Source: Streptosporangium album
GTDB lineage: Bacteria; Actinomycetota; Actinomycetes; Streptosporangiales; Streptosporangiaceae
Direction: 5' to 3'
Length of the DNA stretch: 64,000 nt
NCBI RefSeq assembly: GCF_014203795.1
Contig: NZ_JACHJU010000001.1
Location: 868,001-932,000, forward strand
The notes below the pieces were generated by a model. That model was not told the origin of the DNA and did no database searches. It worked only from the letters and a program-made list of their open reading frames with translations. The position numbers were made by a program, and so were the translations under genes. Within the stretch, counting starts at the first letter, position 1. Each line of letters begins with the position of its first letter. Of this stretch, positions 16,294 through 23,956 are shown piece by piece.

Positions 16294-16914
16294 CTACTCG
16301 AAGAGGGACGGGTCTCCGGTGCCTCGGCGGAGGATCTCAGGCTCGCCCTGCGAGAAGTCGACGACCGTCGTCGGGGTGGCGCCGCACTCGCCGGAGTCGA
16401 TGACGGCGTCCACCACGTGGTCGAGCCTCTCCTTGATCTCCCAGCCCTGCGTCAAGGGCTCGGTCTCATCGGGCAGCAGCAGGGTGCTCGACACCAGCGG
16501 TTCGCCGAGCTCGGCCAACAGCGCCTGCGTGACGACGTGATCGGGGATCCGGACGCCGACCGTCTTCTTCCGGGGATGCAGCAACCGCCGCGGCACCTCC
16601 TTGGTCGCGGGCAGGATGAACGTGTAACCGCCGGGGGTCGCCGCCTTGACCGAGCGGAACAGCGCATTGCTTACATGCACGAACTGGCCGAACTGGGCGA
16701 AGTCCCTGCAGACCAGGGTGAAGTGGTGGTCACTCCCGAGGCTGCGGATCTCCCTGATCCGGTCGATGCCCTCCTTGTTGCCCAGCCGGCACCCCAGCGC
16801 ATAGCACGAGTCCGTCGGGTACGCGATCAGCCCGTCCGTATGCAAAAGCTCGACCACCTGGTTGATCAGCCGAGGCTGAGGACTGTCCGGATGCACATCG
16901 AAGTACTTCGCCAC
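16294..16914 (-). CDS. YciO/YrdC-family (Sua5-like) protein
   Basis: A 206-residue protein of the Sua5/YciO/YrdC fold starting at a GTG (16914, VAKYFDVHPDSPQPR). It has the family signature GLIAYPTDSCYALGC and the later PGGYTFILPATKEVPRRL and TVGVRIPDHVV. YrdC/Sua5 proteins make threonylcarbamoyl-AMP for tRNA t6A modification; the YciO branch to which this short form belongs is less well defined. It is a single-gene unit with no obvious operon partners. The 264 bp upstream (16915-17178) separate it from the lipoprotein gene and show no gene I can support. Confidence 0.85.
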   Translation of the reverse strand: MAKYFDVHPDSPQPRLINQVVELLHTDGLIAYPTDSCYALGCRLGNKEGIDRIREIRSLGSDHHFTLVCRDFAQFGQFVHVSNALFRSVKAATPGGYTFILPATKEVPRRLLHPRKKTVGVRIPDHVVTQALLAELGEPLVSSTLLLPDETEPLTQGWEIKERLDHVVDAVIDSGECGATPTTVVDFSQGEPEILRRGTGDPSLFE

Positions 16915-17178
16915 ACCCCAGAGCTTAGAAGCGGACACTCCACCGCATGACACACGACCCGCGAAGACGGCCCGCAGGTGCCGGGTGAGGTTTGGAGTTA
17001 CTGGTGTGTCCCGAGTCTCGTGGAGTCGTTCGGCTGCAAACCGGGCGTAGATTCTGTCACCTGGCTGGTTCGCCTGGTGAGAGGATCTGTGCCACCAGGC
17101 CGCGGACGAGGTCGAGCAGGTACGGCAGGCGCAGGACCCGTCCGCCACCTCCGGGCAGCGGAACATGCAAGGGATGAG

Positions 17179-19116
17179 TCAGAAGGACGTCACCACGCGC
17201 CGGGTGGCCATGTCGACGATGACGTGGCTCGTCTGGTCGTCGAGTTGGTCGTCGACGACGAGCATGTGCCCACGCATGGCCAGGGTTCGGCTGGTCACCG
17301 AACTGTTCAGCTTGACGGGCGGAATGAGGTCGGCCCCTGTCGCCACATTCCTGACCAGGAGCTGCTTGCCTGCCGCAATGGCCATCACCGGGGTGCCCCG
17401 CCACATGCCGGTCGCCAGCGCCTGAGGGAAGCCGCTGACGGCCCAGCCGTTGACGCGCCGGCCCGCCTCCAGGTCGAACACCTGAACGGAGCCCTCGCTG
17501 AGGGTGACCGCGACCGGCCTGCCGTTGACCTTCGCCAGGCCGAGCCCGGTGATCTGCCGTTTGCCTATGCGCATCGGCGAGTGGACCGGCGAGCGGCTCT
17601 CGAGATCCCACACCCGCAGCGTGCTCTCCGCACGCGGGTCATCGAAGTCGTGGTCGTCCTCGTCGTAGGCCTTTCCGTCTCCTGCCGCGACTATCAGCGT
17701 CCTGCCGCCGAGCCTGGCCACCGCCACCTGGCTGACTCCGGCGCGGAAGCCGGTCAGCGGTGACCTGAGCTCCTTGCGGTTCGCCAGGTCCCAGATCCGC
17801 ACCGAGGGGTCCTCCTCTCCGTGGCCGGTGACCACGATGCGCCGCCCCCGGTGGCGGCCGACGGCGACCGAGGTGAGGTAGTGCGGTGTCAGCACCCGCG
17901 TTCCGATCCTGCTGTAGGTGGTCAGGTCCCAGGCCTGCCAGCCGCTGCCGTCGTCGGCGATTCCGATCGTTCCATCCACGGCCATGCCGAGCGCGCGGTC
18001 CACGTCCGACCCGTGCGCCACCGCCTGTTCCCGCCCCGATGCCAAGTCGAAGGAGCGGACCGCGTTGTCGGGACCGCCGGTTACGACCAGGCCCCCCTCC
18101 GCGGCCACGGTGCTCACCGGGCCGTCGACCCGGAAGGAGGTGACGGTCTGGCCGTTCTCCGGGTTCCACGCGACGATCTCGGCGCCGCCCTCGAGATCTC
18201 GGTCATCCGACCGCGGCGTTTCCTCCACGGAGAGCACCACGGTCGTGCCGCGATGGGTCGCGAGCGCGGTGTCGTCGGCATCGGAGCGGCCGTAGTGACG
18301 TTGCTCGATCCAAGGCAGGAACGACCGCGTGACCAGGTCGTAGACGCGCACCCCGTAGCGGTCCGTCGGCATCAGCACCACGGGGTGGCCGCCTATGGTC
18401 GCCACCTCCAGGTCCTCGAAGCTCGGTGGAGTGTCATCCCGCTCACCCATCTCGTCGGAAAATTCCAGCTCGCCGCCGCGCGCCCGCCCGGTGCGCAGAT
18501 CGTAGGACAGCAAGAACTCCGACGTGCCCGCGAGCAGGACGGGAACCCCCTGGACGTCGGCCACGCCAAGCCATTCGCCGGAGTTCCAGTCCCAGATCCG
18601 ATGACGCAGCCTGCCCGAGGTTACGTCGAACGACTTGACGCCCTCCTCGGACCAGGTCACGGCGATCCCCTCGTACGCGGTCAGCGCGCGCACGTCCTCG
18701 CCCGCCGCGAGCGCGGGTCCACGCCGGGTACGGCTGCGCAGGTCCCATGCCTCGACCGTCCCTTGGCGCGTGGTCACCAGCACCAGCGGGACGCCGTCGA
18801 GCACGGTGTACTCGATCGGGGCCAGGCCGGGGATCGGCTTGCCGATCGGCCGCAGCGTGGTCGCGTCTCGGACCTGGACCAGGCCCTCCCGTCCTGCGCT
18901 CAGCACCACCTTCCGGCCCTTGACCTCGCCGATCGCGACCTCAGTGACGTCGATGTGGCCCTTCGGGTCGCTCTGGATCGGGGGCTTCGCCTGCGGGGTG
19001 GCCGCCTGCGGGGTGGCCGCCTGCGTGATCGGCGCCGCCGTACGGGGAGGTACCGGCTTCTCGGCCGAGCACGAGGCGCATGCCAGCAAGAGAATCGCGG
19101 CGATCATGGCCTTCAC
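17179..19116 (-). CDS. Secreted lipoprotein with beta-propeller repeats
   Basis: A 645-residue protein from a GTG at 19116, chosen because AGGGG lies 7 nt upstream and because MKAMIAAILLLACASCSAEK is a lipoprotein signal peptide with a lipobox-like LLAC/CASC. A Pro/Ala/Thr linker with a repeated AATPQ unit follows. From about residue 50 to the end there are WD40-like blades, for example VRIWDLANRKELRSPLTGF and TLRVWDLESRSPV. It should sit on the outer face of the membrane as a binding scaffold. The upstream extension of the same frame is an IS5 transposase remnant and does not belong to it. No enzymatic motif is visible. Confidence 0.8.
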   Translation of the reverse strand: MKAMIAAILLLACASCSAEKPVPPRTAAPITQAATPQAATPQAKPPIQSDPKGHIDVTEVAIGEVKGRKVVLSAGREGLVQVRDATTLRPIGKPIPGLAPIEYTVLDGVPLVLVTTRQGTVEAWDLRSRTRRGPALAAGEDVRALTAYEGIAVTWSEEGVKSFDVTSGRLRHRIWDWNSGEWLGVADVQGVPVLLAGTSEFLLSYDLRTGRARGGELEFSDEMGERDDTPPSFEDLEVATIGGHPVVLMPTDRYGVRVYDLVTRSFLPWIEQRHYGRSDADDTALATHRGTTVVLSVEETPRSDDRDLEGGAEIVAWNPENGQTVTSFRVDGPVSTVAAEGGLVVTGGPDNAVRSFDLASGREQAVAHGSDVDRALGMAVDGTIGIADDGSGWQAWDLTTYSRIGTRVLTPHYLTSVAVGRHRGRRIVVTGHGEEDPSVRIWDLANRKELRSPLTGFRAGVSQVAVARLGGRTLIVAAGDGKAYDEDDHDFDDPRAESTLRVWDLESRSPVHSPMRIGKRQITGLGLAKVNGRPVAVTLSEGSVQVFDLEAGRRVNGWAVSGFPQALATGMWRGTPVMAIAAGKQLLVRNVATGADLIPPVKLNSSVTSRTLAMRGHMLVVDDQLDDQTSHVIVDMATRRVVTSF

Positions 19117-19253
19117 TGACGAGCCCCTGCCGCACCTGCTGACCGGCCCACGCGCAGTGCGCTCAGCCGAGGCAGACCGACTCTGGGTGCGACTCGTCGA
19201 CGTTGACCGGGCACTGACCGGGCGCCGGTACGCAACGCCGCTGGACCTGGTCT
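19108..19253 (+). pseudogene. Eis-like acetyltransferase internal fragment
   Basis: The plus strand reads DEPLPHLLTGPRAVRSAEAD and LWVRLVDVDRALTGRRYATP up to LDLVL, which matches the junction between the GNAT part and the sterol-carrier-like C-terminal domain of Eis-type N-acetyltransferases. It starts abruptly inside the lipoprotein start region and stops exactly at the inverted repeat of the IS5 remnant (19254). No other part of the gene is found downstream of the IS. Confidence 0.55.
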
Positions 19254-19662
19254 TAGGGCCTGTTTTGAGTTCAGGTCGTGTGGCGGGCGCGAGGCTGCGG
19301 ACCCAAAGGACGGCGCCGCGTAGGTGGAGTCCGGCGAGGTAGCTGCCGGGGGTCTTGTCGTAGCGGGTGGCAAGGCCCCACCACTCCTTCATCTTGTTGA
19401 TGCAACGCTCGACGGAGCTGCGCTCCCTGTACAGCTCGGGGTCGTGACCGACGGGGCCGCGGACCTTGATGCCCTCGATGCGTCGAACTGCCGCCGCAGG
19501 CCGGGGACAGGACCCCGCTCGCCCATCGGCAGGAACGGTTCGACCAGCTCCCACTCACCGTCTGTCAGATCACCTCGCGCCACACCCAGGCTTCTACCAG
19601 GTCAAGCACGTGTCACGAGGCAGAACCCGCGAACTCATGATCTAAACCCGGAACAGGCCCTA
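19254..19662 (-). mobile_element. IS5-family element remnant
   Basis: Terminal inverted repeats of 21 bp, TAGGGCCTGTT... at 19254 and ...AACAGGCCCTA ending at 19662, match at 16 positions. Inside, the minus strand has a transposase start MARGDLTDGEWELVEPFLPM (from 19583) joined after a deletion and frame change to the C-terminal ERSSVERCINKMKEWWGLAT, a DDE-family IS5 block with its glutamate. Only ~410 bp of a normal ~850-bp element remain, so it is inactive. Confidence 0.75.
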
Positions 19663-19667
19663 CAGCT

Positions 19668-20087
19668 TCAAGGCTCCCGCGCTCCGTCGTACGCCTCGCG
19701 TGCCTCGAAGACGTCGTCCAGCCTGTCCTCGACCCACCGGGTCAGCGTCCACACCTGCTCGGCGACCTCATGGCCCATGGGCGTCAACGAGTAGTCGACG
19801 CGTGGTGGGATGACGGGCTTGGCGTCGCGGTGGACGAAGCCGTCGCGTTCCAGGGCCTGGAGGGTCTGCGCGAGCATCTTTTCGCTCACACCTCCGACGT
19901 GGCGACGCAGTTCACTGAAGCGATATGAGCGCTCCAGCAGTGCGGCCAGGATCAGCACGCCCCAGCGGCTGGTGACATGTTCGAGCACCAGCCGTGAGGG
20001 GCATTCCGCGCGATTGACGTTCGGCGGCGATCCGAACGCCTCGGACACCACGGGCCCTCCGGATACCGACCTCTCCCTTACGTTCAC
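19668..20087 (-). CDS. HxlR/DUF24-family redox regulator (QorR-like)
   Basis: A 139-residue winged-helix regulator. The DUF24 core is visible as SRWGVLILAALLERSYRFSE, LRRHVGGVSEKMLAQTLQAL and VDYSLTPMGHEVAEQVW. A single conserved N-terminal cysteine lies in NRAECPSRL, the position used for thiol-based sensing in HxlR/QorR/YodB-type proteins. The gene is divergent from a QorB-like oxidoreductase at 20203, the same arrangement as qorR/qor2 in Corynebacterium, where the regulator represses both until oxidised by quinones or diamide. By analogy it is a quinone/electrophile sensor here. Confidence 0.85.
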   Translation of the reverse strand: MNVRERSVSGGPVVSEAFGSPPNVNRAECPSRLVLEHVTSRWGVLILAALLERSYRFSELRRHVGGVSEKMLAQTLQALERDGFVHRDAKPVIPPRVDYSLTPMGHEVAEQVWTLTRWVEDRLDDVFEAREAYDGAREP

Positions 20088-20091
20088 ACCA

Positions 20092-20118
20092 GTAGCTTAC
20101 TTCAAAGTGGGTACTTAC
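20092..20118. promoter_or_regulatory. Divergent operator region of the QorR/QorB-like pair
   Basis: Between the divergent genes, GTAGCTTAC (20092-20100) and GGTACTTAC (20110-20118) form a direct repeat, close to the GTA-N-TAC-like half-sites reported for HxlR/DUF24 regulators. It lies immediately upstream of the regulator start at 20087 and is the likely autoregulatory operator. Confidence 0.5.
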
Positions 20119-20202
20119 AGAAAAACCAGTACCGATCGTAGGGTGAGCTCCGGGTGCAGGACATGCACCTATGACACACATTCAATGGGAAGAAGCACTT
20201 CG

Positions 20203-21075
20203 ATGAGCATCGTCATCACTGGGGCGACCGGACAGCTCGGCCGTATGATCATCGCGGATCTGCTTGCCGCGGGGGTACCGGCGGACGGGGTCACGGCCGT
20301 CGCACGCAGCAAGGAGAAGGCTGCCGATCTGGTCGTGAAGGGGATTCAACTGCACATCGCCGATTACGACCAGCCCGAGACCTTCACGGGGGCGTTCCGG
20401 CCCGAGGACCGCGTGCTGCTGATTTCCGGCACCGACGTAGGCAAGCGCACAGCCCAGCACGCCGCGGTGATCGACGCGGCGAAGGCTGCGGGCGTGGCAC
20501 AACTGGGGTACGTCGGCGTGTTCGGCGGGCCCAAGGCCGACTTCCTGCTCGCGGGCGACCATCGCGAGACCGAGCAGATGATCCTCGACTCCGGTCTGCC
20601 GTATACCTTCCTGCGCAACAACTGGTACTCGGACATGTACGTCGGCGACCTCCCCGGCATAGTGGAGCGTGGCGCCATCGTCACCAACATCGCTGTGGGA
20701 AGCCGCATCGCCACTGCCCCGCGCACCGACTACGCCGCGGCTGCGGCGGTCGTCATGAAAAATGACGGGCATCTGAACAAGGCATACGAACTGGGCGGCG
20801 ACACCGCGTGGTCGTTCGAGGAGTTCGCCGAGGAGGTGTCGCGGCAGACCGGCAAGAACGTCATCCACACCTCCGTCACTGCCGCCGAGCGCAAGGCGCG
20901 CCTCACCGGCGCGGGGGTCCCTGCGTCCTTCGCCGAGATCCTCGTGGACGTGGACAACGCCATCGGCCGGGGCGCACTGTCCTTCACGCCGGGCGACCTC
21001 TCGCGGCTCATCGGCCGCCCGACGACGCCGATCGCCGACTCGATCGCGACAGCGCTGGCGTCCCCGGCGTCCTGA
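20203..21075 (+). CDS. NAD(P)-binding quinone oxidoreductase (QorB/NmrA-like)
   Basis: A 290-residue atypical short-chain reductase. The N-terminal Rossmann motif is VITGATGQLGRMIIADLL, and later conserved blocks include LGYVGVFGGPKADFLLAGDH, LPYTFLRNNWYSDMY and GGDTAWSFEEFAEEVSRQTG. This pattern matches YtfG/QorB-type NADPH:quinone reductases, which reduce quinones in the cytoplasm. GGGAAGAAG at 20187-20195 precedes the ATG at 20203; an ATG at 20185 would add six residues. It is divergent from an HxlR-type redox regulator, supporting a role in quinone or electrophile detoxification. Confidence 0.85.
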   Translation: MSIVITGATGQLGRMIIADLLAAGVPADGVTAVARSKEKAADLVVKGIQLHIADYDQPETFTGAFRPEDRVLLISGTDVGKRTAQHAAVIDAAKAAGVAQLGYVGVFGGPKADFLLAGDHRETEQMILDSGLPYTFLRNNWYSDMYVGDLPGIVERGAIVTNIAVGSRIATAPRTDYAAAAAVVMKNDGHLNKAYELGGDTAWSFEEFAEEVSRQTGKNVIHTSVTAAERKARLTGAGVPASFAEILVDVDNAIGRGALSFTPGDLSRLIGRPTTPIADSIATALASPAS

Positions 21076-21186
21076 GGCATCCGCCTCGGCGACCTGAAAG
21101 ACTCCAGCCTTCCGGCCGCTCCGATGCACTGTCTCGGGGCGGCCGGAGGAACATCAGGACGAAAAGGCTGATTGGCGATTCGCCTG

Positions 21187-21560
21187 TCAGGAGTCGCCGA
21201 ACATCATGCGATGCCCGTTGGCGGTGTCCATGTACTCGCGCACCCGATGGATCAGCCCGTCCCGCAGCTCGAAGACGAGACAGTAGTCGTTGCGGTAGAC
21301 ATTGCCGTTGGCCGGCGTAGCCTGCATGGTCTCCTCCACCACGACCACATCGCCGTCGGCGGAGAACCCGCGGAAGTCCACCGTCACATCGGCGACGAAC
21401 ATGCGTGGGAAGTCGACGGTGAGGAAGTGGACGATGGCGTCCCTGCCCACCATGTGGTGCGTCGCGCCGAGTGCGACGGCGGTCGCGTTCCCGGGGCGGG
21501 GCCAGCCATTCCGCGTCCTCGGTGAAGAACGTCGCGATTCCCGTCGGTTCTGCCGAGCCG
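21187..21560 (-). pseudogene. SnoaL-like (NTF2-fold) gene, frameshifted
   Basis: The end of the protein is clear: GATHHMVGRDAIVHFLTVDF, FVADVTVDFRGFSADGDVVV and RNDYCLVFELRDGLIHRVRE up to a stop at 21187, a SnoaL-like domain (NTF2 fold). Its expected beginning, TGIATFFTEDAEWLAP, is present one frame over just upstream, separated by a shift near 21500 within a C/G-rich run. Before that the sequence belongs to a different gene fragment. The gene is therefore broken, or the assembly has an indel there. Confidence 0.65.
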
Positions 21561-21574
21561 GCAACCGTCCTTGG

Positions 21575-21795
21575 CCTGGCAGAGCGGCGGCGAGCCGGCG
21601 GCCTGCCAGGCCTGCTCGTCGGCGGACGTGAGAGGTGCGGCGGACAGGTCCTTGCGTTCCTTCAGCCGGCTCCCGTCCCGATTCCGCCACAGGACGTCCC
21701 GAACACGCTGCTCAACGATGTAACGACCGCCGCGAGCGACGGACGACGGCGAACCGGTCGGGATCGATGACCGGGCCGTCAAGGGAGGTGGTCAT
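21575..21795 (-). pseudogene. CU044_5270-like fragment
   Basis: From an ATG at 21795 the minus strand reads MTTSLDGPVIDPDRFAVV, then shifts frame to GGRYIVEQRVRDVLWRNRDG and LSAAPLTSADEQAWQAAGSP. The last motif (W-x-A-A-G-S-P) is typical of actinobacterial CU044_5270-type membrane-linked proteins that pair with ECF sigma factors. Only a short internal piece remains and it is fused to the SnoaL remnant. Assignment is tentative. Confidence 0.4.
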
Positions 21796-22054
21796 GCAAG
21801 GGTCTCCCCTGGCAGGGAACATGGACACCTATGATTGCCCGCTCCCCGGGGACCCTTCCGCCGGACTTCTGGCGGGTCCCTCCGCGTCAGGCTCACCGGG
21901 GACACAGAGGGCGGCGCTCTGTTCACTCCCGTGACCCGCCGCCCTCGTTCGACTTCGACCGCGCACCCGCTTACCGGCCGTCAGCGGAACAGGCAGCCGG
22001 CCGCGTACGTCGGAAATACAATCCGCCGGCTCGCGAGAGTGCTCGGCCGAAGGG

Positions 22055-22876
22055 CTAGAAGCGGTAACGCAGGACTGTGGTTCCTTTTCGGGACCAGGCT
22101 GCGCTGTGTGCCGACAGGCGGTTGAACATACGGAGGGCCGGCGGGAACTCGGCGACCTCGGGTTCGCGCGTGAGCAGGATTTCCTTGACCAGTTTCAGAC
22201 CGGGGACCCAGCGTTCCGGTTCGCGGGGGTCGTCGAAGCCGGGAGACTTGAGGAGGCCTGCGATGGATTGAGTGCCGCGGTAGCGTTTCGCCGCCCAGAT
22301 GGCGAATCTGCTGTAACCGTTGAAGGCTATCTCTCCGCTGGGGAAATGACCGGTGAGGCGGTTCAGCAGGGAGATCATGTCTTCCTCGGCGAGGAACGCC
22401 AGCAGGCCGTCGGCGACGATCACGGCCGGCCGGTCGGCGGGGAGCGCGTCCAGCCAGTCCGGGTCGGTCAGGTCCGTGCCTATGCCGTGGGCGTTCGCGC
22501 GCTCTGTCATCACCCTCTGCCGAGCGGTGATGACATCGGGGAAGTCGACGTCGTACCAGTCGACGGTGGACGGCGGGGCGATGCGGAACATCCGGCTGTC
22601 GAGCCCCGCTCCCAGGTCGAGCCCGACCGCGTCCGGGTGGCGGGCGATGAAATTCGCCGCTATCTCGTCCAGTTTCTTGGCCCGATGCGCGATGCCGATG
22701 ATGGGGCTCTCGCTGAGCTTGAACCTGGCGCAGTCGTAGTCGAGTTTTCGGACGATCTCGTCGGCCGTCCTGTCGCCGAGGATGGAGCGCGGCCTGCGGT
22801 TGTCGAGCGCCCTGCCGCACAGCGTCAGCCACAGGCTGTCTTCCACAGGGGTGAAGGCCGGAAGGGAGATTCCCAT
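22055..22876 (-). CDS. SAM-dependent methyltransferase, LCM/Tcmp type
   Basis: A 273-residue class I methyltransferase of the LCMT/TcmP-like family. The SAM-binding motif is VGLDLGAGLDSRMFRI; acidic residues in STVDWYDVDFPDVI bind the ribose and VIVADGLLAFLAEEDM is motif IV. Members O-methylate polyketides or protein C-termini; no partner biosynthetic genes are visible, so the substrate is unknown. It starts 4 bp after the stop of a TetR gene in the same orientation, so the two form an operon and the regulator probably controls it. Confidence 0.88.
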   Translation of the reverse strand: MGISLPAFTPVEDSLWLTLCGRALDNRRPRSILGDRTADEIVRKLDYDCARFKLSESPIIGIAHRAKKLDEIAANFIARHPDAVGLDLGAGLDSRMFRIAPPSTVDWYDVDFPDVITARQRVMTERANAHGIGTDLTDPDWLDALPADRPAVIVADGLLAFLAEEDMISLLNRLTGHFPSGEIAFNGYSRFAIWAAKRYRGTQSIAGLLKSPGFDDPREPERWVPGLKLVKEILLTREPEVAEFPPALRMFNRLSAHSAAWSRKGTTVLRYRF

Positions 22877-22880
22877 GTGT

Positions 22881-23555
22881 TCAGTCCTTTTTCTGTTGCT
22901 GTGGATCCGGATCGGCCAAAGCGTCCCGGGCCGCCTTCAGCGGAGCGTCGTCCGTGTACAGGCCGCGGGTGTAGAGCTCAAGCGACGGCAGTGCCATCCG
23001 GCGCAGCACCTCGGGGCCGAAGCTCTCATAACCGAGCGAACGCGCCAGGGGTGGCGCCATCGTCAGCATGGCCAGGCTGGTCAGCACACTCAGCACCGCC
23101 AGCGCTCGCGGATCCGAGGACGGGCGCATGGTGCCGTCCGCGATTCCGGCCCTGATGATCGCCTCGGATTCGTCCACCATCGTGTTCACGAACGTGCCGG
23201 CGGCGGGTGAGTCGTCCTCGATCGCGCGTGCCATGTACTGCACCTGGAGCCGGTAGGCATCGGGGTTCGACAGGTAGTCGCGGAGCACGTCCTGCATTCC
23301 GGCTGGACGTGCGTCATCGTGCGCCCTCTGGACCAGGACCTGAAGGACGTACTCGTCGCAGACGCTCCGCAGTCCCTCCTTGCTGCCGAAGTGGTGAATG
23401 ACCAGGCCGGCGCTGACCCCCGCCGTCGCCGCGATGGCCCGCAGATTCGCCTTCTGGAAACCGTCGCGGACGAAGTGGGCGATGGCGGCGTTACGGATCT
23501 TCGCCTGAGCAGTCAGATCCGCGGAAGGGGGACCACTCGAATGTGCTGAACGCAT
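22881..23555 (-). CDS. TetR-family regulator, operon with methyltransferase
   Basis: A 224-residue TetR protein starting at the ATG at 23555 (MRSAHSSGPPSADL). The DNA-binding domain is AIAHFVRDGFQKANLRAIAA, then AGVSAGLVIHHFGSKEGL. The C-terminal domain, with the repeated PLARSLGYESFGPEVLRRM region, resembles actinobacterial TetR members with a conserved C-terminal helical pair. It is the first gene of a two-gene operon with the methyltransferase. The -10 TATAGT lies so close to the ATG that the message is probably leaderless, and the surrounding AACA...TGTT dyad would allow autoregulation. Confidence 0.85.
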   Translation of the reverse strand: MRSAHSSGPPSADLTAQAKIRNAAIAHFVRDGFQKANLRAIAATAGVSAGLVIHHFGSKEGLRSVCDEYVLQVLVQRAHDDARPAGMQDVLRDYLSNPDAYRLQVQYMARAIEDDSPAAGTFVNTMVDESEAIIRAGIADGTMRPSSDPRALAVLSVLTSLAMLTMAPPLARSLGYESFGPEVLRRMALPSLELYTRGLYTDDAPLKAARDALADPDPQQQKKD

Positions 23556-23557
23556 GT

Positions 23558-23580
23558 TTAGAACACTATACAGTTGTTTA
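23558..23580 (-). promoter_or_regulatory. Promoter/operator of the TetR-methyltransferase operon
   Basis: On the minus strand, AACAACTGTATAGTGTT contains a -10 TATAGT (23565-23570) overlapped by an imperfect AACA(N)CT/AGTGTT dyad. The predicted start of transcription is 2-3 nt before the ATG at 23555. A -35 is not clear. TetR-type repression by overlap is inferred. Confidence 0.5.
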
Positions 23581-23674
23581 ATCCGGCGCAAGGGTCTGGT
23601 TCTCTCCGCCGGAGGGCGGTGACCACGCCGATGTACCGGGTGGGCCGGGGCGGCCGGATCGGCAGACTGAGGGC

Positions 23675-23925
23675 GGCCGGAGCAGGCCGCCACAGCGCGG
23701 CGCGTCTTCGCGGGGCGGGCCGGACGCTACGTGATGACCTCGACCATGGAGGTGTACGACCCGGCCACCTCCGACCTGCTGCGACCTTTCCGCCCGGACG
23801 TCGCGGTCACCGAGCAGTCCGTGGACCCCGCGCTCTGGCCCGTCCGGCCTTCCCCCTCCGGAGGCTCCGGAGACGAGGCCACCGACTACGCCGAGGGAAG
23901 CGGCGGACCTGGCCCTCACCTCTGA
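23675..23925 (+). pseudogene. NAD-dependent epimerase/reductase fragment
   Basis: The plus strand reads ATARRVFAGRAGRYVMTSTM, EVYDPATSDLLRPF, VTEQSVDPALWPV and DYAEGSGGP. YVxTSTMEVYDP followed by TE-x-x-VDP and DYAEGK resembles the active-site region of extended short-chain NAD-dependent epimerases. There is no N-terminal Rossmann motif and the reading departs from the family at the YAEGK lysine, so this is a remnant. Assignment is moderate. Confidence 0.45.
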
Positions 23926-23927
23926 CG

Positions 23928-23956
23928 AGCCGGCCCGGCCCGGGCCGGGCCGGGCT
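23928..23956 (-). terminator. GC-rich hairpin at the end of the esterase-propeller gene
   Basis: AGCCGGCCCGGCCC and GGGCCGGGCCGGGCT form a nearly perfect 14-bp inverted repeat with one bulge and essentially no loop. It overlaps the stop codon of the minus-strand gene ending at 23955, and could also serve the plus-strand remnant. Confidence 0.6.

Noticed and set aside
17000..17110. A tRNA-like stretch upstream of the YciO gene
   Set aside because: No consistent acceptor stem or T-arm could be paired; GTTCG and GTTCGCC occurrences are scattered.
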